This document shows positions 6,487 to 9,900 of a stretch of 9,900 nucleotides of DNA, one piece after another. The stretch is from Cryomorphaceae bacterium. Lineage in GTDB: Bacteria > Bacteroidota > Bacteroidia > Flavobacteriales > Schleiferiaceae. The position numbers and the translations under genes were made by a program. Under the pieces are notes generated by a model. That model did not search any database. It was not told the origin of the DNA and saw only the letters and a list, made by a program, of their open reading frames with translations. The stretch is from positions 15,771 to 25,670 of the forward strand of contig DNWN01000109.1 of the NCBI GenBank assembly GCA_003507115.1, given 5' to 3'. Positions within the stretch are counted from its first letter, which is position 1, and every line of letters starts with the position of its first letter.

Positions 6487-6494
6487 CAAATGTA
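6487..6494 (-). promoter_or_regulatory. -7 box of the Nudix regulator/transporter operon
   Basis: On the minus strand this reads TACATTTG, an exact TAnnTTTG match. It lies 10 bases upstream of the ATG at 6477, giving a leader of only a few bases. No convincing -33 element is seen, which would fit a promoter needing an activator. It overlaps the left operator copy (6490-6504). Confidence 0.5.
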
Positions 6495-6504
6495 ACTAAT
6501 ACAC
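6490..6504. promoter_or_regulatory. predicted operator copy 1 (TGTA-N5-TACA)
   Basis: ATGTAACTAATACAC contains the palindrome TGTA/TACA (6491-6494, 6500-6503) and matches operator copy 2 at 12 of 15 positions. It overlaps the -7 box of the regulator operon, so binding here could give autoregulation. Assignment to the adjacent Nudix regulator is inferred from position. Confidence 0.55.
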
Positions 6505-6542
6505 TATCTGATTCTACAGTTGGTGTATCAAATACACTATCT
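6498..6542 (+). repeat. 12-bp direct repeat flanking the divergent promoter centre
   Basis: AATACACTATCT occurs exactly at 6498-6509 and 6531-6542, 33 bp apart. Each copy contains the right half of one operator plus a TATCT extension. In the second copy the extension is the beginning of the pfkA -7 box; in the first the box is not completed (TATCTGAT). Confidence 0.85.
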
Positions 6543-6545
6543 TTG
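6520..6545 (+). promoter_or_regulatory. predicted promoter of the pfkA-gap-kinase-pgmB operon
   Basis: TATCTTTG at 6538-6545 exactly matches TAnnTTTG, with TTG at 6520-6522 upstream. The 15-base spacer is shorter than usual and is filled completely by operator copy 2, so a bound protein would directly block or remodel polymerase contact. The predicted leader before the ATG at 6565 is about 15 bases. Confidence 0.55.
6523..6537. promoter_or_regulatory. predicted operator copy 2, at the pfkA promoter
   Basis: GTGTATCAAATACAC is a near-perfect palindrome (GTGTAT, 3-base centre, ATACAC). It directly abuts the pfkA -7 box at 6538 and follows a TTG at 6520-6522 that could be part of the -33 element. 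Its centre is 33 bp (about three helical turns) from that of copy 1, so both sites face the same side of the DNA. Confidence 0.65.
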
Positions 6546-6564
6546 AAGACTGTTTTTCATTTGT

Positions 6565-7542
6565 ATGACGTTCAAAAGCCTTGCCGTACTGACCTCTGGG
6601 GGGGATGCCCCCGGCATGAACGCCGCGATTCGCGCCGTGGTTCGGGCAGGTATTTTCTACAAAAAAGAGGTGTTCGGCGTGCATCGAGGCTACGACGGGT
6701 TGATCGAGGGTGACTTCACTCCTTTGCATTCCAAGAGCGTCAAAAACATTCTCTCCCAAGGAGGCACGATGTTGAAATCGGCCCGTTCGGCCGAATTCCG
6801 CACGCCCGAAGGCCGCGCCAAAGCGGCGCAACAGCTGCGCGACCGAAACATCGATGGCCTCGTGGTCATTGGCGGGGATGGAACCTTTACTGGGGCTCAC
6901 CTCTTGAGCGAGGAGCACGGCATCGCCGTCGTCGGCATTCCCGGCACGATCGACAACGATCTCTTTGGCACGGATTATACCATCGGCTATGATACCGCCA
7001 CCAATACGGTCGTCGAGTGCATCGATAAGATTCGCGACACAGCGAATAGTCACAACCGTATGTTTATTGTCGAAGTGATGGGTCGGGATGCCGGTTTTAT
7101 TGCCCTGAGTGCGGGGGTAGCCACAGGCGCGTTGGATATTGTCCTCCCCGAAAAAAACACGACTTTAGAGGACCTCTATGCGTCCATTGATCGCGGGGCC
7201 GAAAACAAAAAGACAAGTAATATCATCGTGGTCGCTGAAGGCAATAGACTGGGCAAGCCCTTTGATTTGGCCAACGCCTTAGGCACCAAATATCCAGAAC
7301 TAGACATAAAGGTCACCATCTTAGGGCATATCCAACGAGGAGGCTCTCCCAGTGCCTTGGACCGGGTAAATGCCAGCCAGCTCGGTGTCGCTGCGGTAGA
7401 ATCCTTGCTCAACGGCAAGAGTGACATCATGGTGGGCATGGTGAACGGTCAATTGACCCAAACCTTCCTGCAACAAGCCATCTACAACAAAGCCCCGCTG
7501 GACATGGAACTCTTCCGAGTTTCCAAAATTCTTTCCATCTAA
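6565..7542 (+). CDS. pfkA: ATP-dependent 6-phosphofructokinase
   Basis: This enzyme phosphorylates fructose 6-phosphate to fructose 1,6-bisphosphate, the committed step of glycolysis in the cytoplasm. At 325 residues it has normal bacterial PfkA length. Seen: the nucleotide loop TSGGDAPGMNAAIRA at 10-24, GGDGT at 103-107, PGTIDND at 126-132 with catalytic Asp130, MGRDAG at 172-177, and GHIQRGG at 254-260. Gly in GGDGT and in PGTIDND marks the ATP-dependent type; pyrophosphate-dependent enzymes have Asp and Lys at those places. It is the first gene of a tight operon, with gap following after 21 bases, and its promoter region carries the predicted Nudix-regulator operator. Placing pfkA under a sugar-specific regulator couples upper glycolysis to sugar supply. 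Function is secure. Confidence 0.97.
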   Translation: MTFKSLAVLTSGGDAPGMNAAIRAVVRAGIFYKKEVFGVHRGYDGLIEGDFTPLHSKSVKNILSQGGTMLKSARSAEFRTPEGRAKAAQQLRDRNIDGLVVIGGDGTFTGAHLLSEEHGIAVVGIPGTIDNDLFGTDYTIGYDTATNTVVECIDKIRDTANSHNRMFIVEVMGRDAGFIALSAGVATGALDIVLPEKNTTLEDLYASIDRGAENKKTSNIIVVAEGNRLGKPFDLANALGTKYPELDIKVTILGHIQRGGSPSALDRVNASQLGVAAVESLLNGKSDIMVGMVNGQLTQTFLQQAIYNKAPLDMELFRVSKILSI

Positions 7543-7563
7543 TCCTATCTTTCGAAGCAAATC

Positions 7564-8556
7564 ATGAAGAAAATAGCCATCAATGGGTTTGGCCGCATCG
7601 GCCGCCTCACCTTCCGCAACTTGCTCAACAAGTCAGGTTTGGAAGTCGTTGCCATCAATGACTTGACGGATACCGCCACCTTGGCGCACTTGCTCAAATA
7701 CGATTCGGCCCACGGCCGCTTCAACGGCACAGTTAGTCACACTCCCAATAGCTTGATTGTCAATGGGAAAGAGATCGTCATTACCGCCGTTCGCAACCCC
7801 GCTGAATTGCCTTGGGGCGAAATGGGCATCGACATGGTCATCGAGTCGACAGGCATCTTTACCTCTCAAGAGCAGCTTCGAATGCATTTGACGGCCGGGG
7901 CGAAGAAAGTAGGCTTATCTGCCCCTGCGAAAGATGACGTGAAGACCATTGTTATGGGTGTGAACGATCACTTGTTAACGACCGATGACGTGGTTTTTAG
8001 CAACGCTTCGTGTACGACGAACTGCTTGGCCCCGATGATGAAGGTGCTCCAAGACCATTTTGGTGTCGAGAAAGGCTATATGTTGACCGTGCACGCCTAC
8101 ACGAACGACCAGAGCATTCAAGACGCTCCCCACAAAGACTTGCGTCGTGCCCGTGCCGCGGCGGTTTCTATGATCCCCACAACGACCGGTGCAGCCAAAG
8201 CGGTTGGTTTGGTCTTGCCCGAAATGAAAGGCAAGCTGGACGGCTACGCAATCCGTGTTCCCACTTTGACGGGTTCGGCCACAGACGTCACATTGATGTT
8301 GGGACGGGCTGTCACGAAAGAGGAAATCAACGCCGCCATGAAGGAGGCATCTGAAACCTACTTGAAGGGCGTCATGGAGTATACGGAAGACCCCATCGTA
8401 TCGGCCGATATCGTTGGAAACCCTCACTCATGTATTTTTGATGCGGGTATCACCTCTGCGAATGGCAATTTGGTCAAGATCATGGGCTGGTACGACAACG
8501 AAGCTGGGTACTCTGCCCGTATGGCAGACATGACCGAGCGCTTTGTAAATCTTTGA
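7564..8556 (+). CDS. gap: glyceraldehyde-3-phosphate dehydrogenase
   Basis: This enzyme oxidises glyceraldehyde 3-phosphate with NAD+ and phosphate to 1,3-bisphosphoglycerate in glycolysis. Its 330 residues are full length. Seen: the Rossmann start [10 protein letters not shown] at 6-15; Asp33 in INDLTD, which favours NAD+ over NADP+; ESTGIF at 94-99; the active-site [12 protein letters not shown] at 146-157 with nucleophile Cys150; His177 in [10 protein letters not shown]; the GAAKAVG loop at 209-215; and WYDNEAGYS near the end. One mild variation is [13 protein letters not shown] where RVPTPTGSVTDL is common. It begins 21 bases after pfkA and is followed 16 bases later by the kinase gene, with no promoter or terminator seen in either gap, so all are cotranscribed. 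Other gap copies may exist elsewhere in the genome. Confidence 0.97.
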   Translation: MKKIAINGFGRIGRLTFRNLLNKSGLEVVAINDLTDTATLAHLLKYDSAHGRFNGTVSHTPNSLIVNGKEIVITAVRNPAELPWGEMGIDMVIESTGIFTSQEQLRMHLTAGAKKVGLSAPAKDDVKTIVMGVNDHLLTTDDVVFSNASCTTNCLAPMMKVLQDHFGVEKGYMLTVHAYTNDQSIQDAPHKDLRRARAAAVSMIPTTTGAAKAVGLVLPEMKGKLDGYAIRVPTLTGSATDVTLMLGRAVTKEEINAAMKEASETYLKGVMEYTEDPIVSADIVGNPHSCIFDAGITSANGNLVKIMGWYDNEAGYSARMADMTERFVNL

Positions 8557-8572
8557 TCATCCCCACTACCCT

Positions 8573-9451
8573 ATGATCATCATTGTTGAGAGCGGCTCGA
8601 CGAAAGCCGATTGGATTTTATTGGATGGCCACGGCCAGGAAATCAAGCGTTGGTCCATCATGGGCTTCAATCCCTATTTTCATTCCTCGGCTACCGTGGA
8701 GCAAGTCTTGGGCAGTCACCCCGAAATATCCGGCTATGCCCCCGGCGTGGAGCAGGTGTATTTCTATGGGGCAGGATGTTCCTCGGAGAAACTCAATGAG
8801 GTAATTGAGAATGGCTTATCCAAGGTCTTTCGATGTGCCCAAATTGTTGTAGACCACGACCTCAAGGCCGCAGCCTACGCCACCTTTGATGGCGTGCCCC
8901 ATGTGGCATGTATCCTAGGTACCGGTTCCAATTCTTGCTATTTTGATGGTGAAACGGTTCGGGAAGAAGTCCCTGCTTTAGCCTACGTCTTGGGAGATGA
9001 AGGTTCGGCCAGCTTTATTGGAAAACGACTGGTTGCCGACTATATCTACGGGCGCATGCCCTCAGAATTGTTAGAGGCCTTTCACACTCAATACAAGACG
9101 AACAAGGAGGAGATTTTGCACCATGTATATCACCAACCCCACGCCAACGTCTACCTCGCTTCTTTCTCCCGTTTTGCGGGTGAACACGCCGACAGTCCCT
9201 ACATTCAAGCCCTTGTCCGCGATGGCTTTGAAAAGTTTCTGGAGGTGCATGTTCTTTGCTTCCCTGAGGCCCGCCAGGGCGCCCCTGCCAACTTTGTAGG
9301 CTCCGTTGCTAAGGCGTTTGAGGGCCTCCTGCAAGAGTGCTGTGAGCAGATGGGCATCACCTATGGTCGGACGCAAGCCAAGCCCGTCAATCGCTTGGTG
9401 GAATACCACCTCCACGTGCTACGCGTCCTGGATAAGGTCGCACGCGCATGA
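8573..9451 (+). CDS. BadF/BadG/BcrA/BcrD-type sugar kinase (N-acetylglucosamine kinase-like)
   Basis: This is a 292-residue actin-like-fold (ASKHA) ATPase of the BadF branch that includes mammalian N-acetylglucosamine kinase and bacterial glucosamine kinases. Seen: phosphate-1 motif ESGSTKADW at 6-14; VDHDLKAAAYA at 93-103 with likely catalytic base Asp96; phosphate-2 motif GTGSNS at 116-121; GDEGSA at 141-146; and adenosine-side VGSVA at 242-246. It lacks the cysteine ligands of iron-sulfur dehydratase activators, so a sugar kinase role fits. It is the third gene after pfkA and gap, and its stop overlaps the pgmB start (ATGA). In this setting it may phosphorylate the free sugar released by a disaccharide phosphorylase (glucose) or an amino sugar; that substrate is inferred. 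Fold and kinase type are secure. Confidence 0.85.
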   Translation: MIIIVESGSTKADWILLDGHGQEIKRWSIMGFNPYFHSSATVEQVLGSHPEISGYAPGVEQVYFYGAGCSSEKLNEVIENGLSKVFRCAQIVVDHDLKAAAYATFDGVPHVACILGTGSNSCYFDGETVREEVPALAYVLGDEGSASFIGKRLVADYIYGRMPSELLEAFHTQYKTNKEEILHHVYHQPHANVYLASFSRFAGEHADSPYIQALVRDGFEKFLEVHVLCFPEARQGAPANFVGSVAKAFEGLLQECCEQMGITYGRTQAKPVNRLVEYHLHVLRVLDKVARA

Positions 9452-9900
9452 TCCATGGACTCCTTTTTGACTTGGACGGCGTCATCGTAGACACCGCCAA
9501 ATATCATTTTGTCGCCTGGAAGCGTATGGCCTCCGAACTCGGGATTCACTTCGAACAGGCGGAAAACGAACAGCTGAAAGGTATATCTCGGATAGAATCG
9601 CTTGAGCGCATCTTGGCTTGGGGCGGCATTACGCTCTCCCCCGAAGAAAAGCAGCACTGGATGGACCAAAAAAATACATGGTATCTCGAGTACATCGCAC
9701 AAATGGGTCCGGAAGAAATCCTTCCAGGAGTCGCCGAATTCCTCGAGGAGGCACGCCAACAGGGTTTGCGGATCGCCTTGGGCTCCGCCTCTAAAAATGC
9801 CGTCCCCATCTTAGAGCGAATTCGCTTGCTCCATGCCTTCGACGCGATCGTGGACGGTACGGTCGTCTCCGCCTCCAAGCCCAACCCCGAAGTCTTTTTG
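9448..9900 (+). CDS. pgmB: beta-phosphoglucomutase, 5' part (cut by window end)
   Basis: This is a HAD-superfamily mutase that interconverts beta-glucose 1-phosphate and glucose 6-phosphate, working with maltose, trehalose or kojibiose phosphorylases. The frame is open for 151 codons to the window edge. Seen: FDLDGVIVDTAKYHF at 7-21, with nucleophile Asp8 and acid/base Asp10 and the His20 of the family; NEQLKGISRIESLERIL at 41-57; the cap helix region to about 95; PGVAEFLEEAR at 93-103; GSASKN at 112-117; and ASKPNPEVFL at 142-151 with the conserved Lys144. This aligns closely, from memory, with the Lactococcus lactis enzyme, which is about 221 residues, so roughly 70 residues lie beyond the edge. 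ATG at 9448 overlaps the kinase stop by 4 bases, implying coupled translation. Its presence points to a GH65-type phosphorylase gene close downstream. Confidence 0.93.
   Translation, partial: MIHGLLFDLDGVIVDTAKYHFVAWKRMASELGIHFEQAENEQLKGISRIESLERILAWGGITLSPEEKQHWMDQKNTWYLEYIAQMGPEEILPGVAEFLEEARQQGLRIALGSASKNAVPILERIRLLHAFDAIVDGTVVSASKPNPEVFL

Noticed and set aside
6478..6489. TTG at 6489 as start of the Nudix regulator
   Set aside because: The ATG at 6477 gives the usual family N-terminus, and 6487-6489 lies inside the exact TAnnTTTG box, so the TTG would probably not be transcribed.
6514..7053. Minus-strand open frame (179 codons) over the pfkA start and promoter region
   Set aside because: It runs through the predicted operators and the strongly conserved pfkA N-terminus in antisense; the protein has no recognisable features.

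Overview
The window looks like chromosomal core sequence from a member of the Bacteroidota, order not resolved. The evidence is: matches to the TAnnTTTG -7 promoter element of that phylum upstream of several genes; no clear Shine-Dalgarno sequences; the close pairing of a PlsC-type acyltransferase with gatC; a 63-residue cold-shock protein; an NrtR-type Nudix regulator beside an SLC45-like sugar transporter; and a BadF/NagK-type kinase directly after gap. Base composition is moderate and even. I saw no insertion sequence, phage gene, CRISPR array, tRNA or rRNA.

Left part (1-4415). The left edge holds the start of an uncertain minus-strand gene, divergent from a plus-strand run. That run is a PlsC-like acyltransferase overlapping gatC by 4 bases, then a QmcA/paraslipin-like SPFH membrane protein, a TCR/Tet-type MFS efflux transporter with a TTG start, a short NfeD protein 4 bases later, and a CspA-type cold-shock protein. 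SPFH and NfeD proteins are usual partners; here an MFS gene lies between them. A strong G+C-rich terminator at 4442-4473 closes this half and is shared with a convergent gene.

Right part (4472-9900). This is a sugar-utilisation locus around a divergent promoter region at about 6478-6564. Leftward run a Nudix-related transcriptional regulator and an SLC45-like sugar transporter. Rightward run pfkA, gap, a BadF/NagK-like sugar kinase and pgmB (beta-phosphoglucomutase, cut by the window end), tightly packed. Two copies of a TGTA-N5-TACA palindrome lie 33 bp apart between the divergent genes. One abuts the TAnnTTTG box of the regulator gene and the other abuts that of pfkA.

The genes suggest a pathway: disaccharide (probably maltose or a related glucan product) enters through the SLC45 transporter and is split by a phosphorylase that probably lies beyond the right edge. 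PgmB would convert beta-glucose 1-phosphate to glucose 6-phosphate, the BadF-type kinase could phosphorylate the free sugar, and PfkA and GAPDH would carry the carbon down glycolysis. The Nudix regulator has lost key residues of the Nudix catalytic box and probably acts as a ligand-sensing DNA-binding protein controlling both arms. This regulon, which joins central glycolytic genes to a sugar importer, is the most interesting item in the window.
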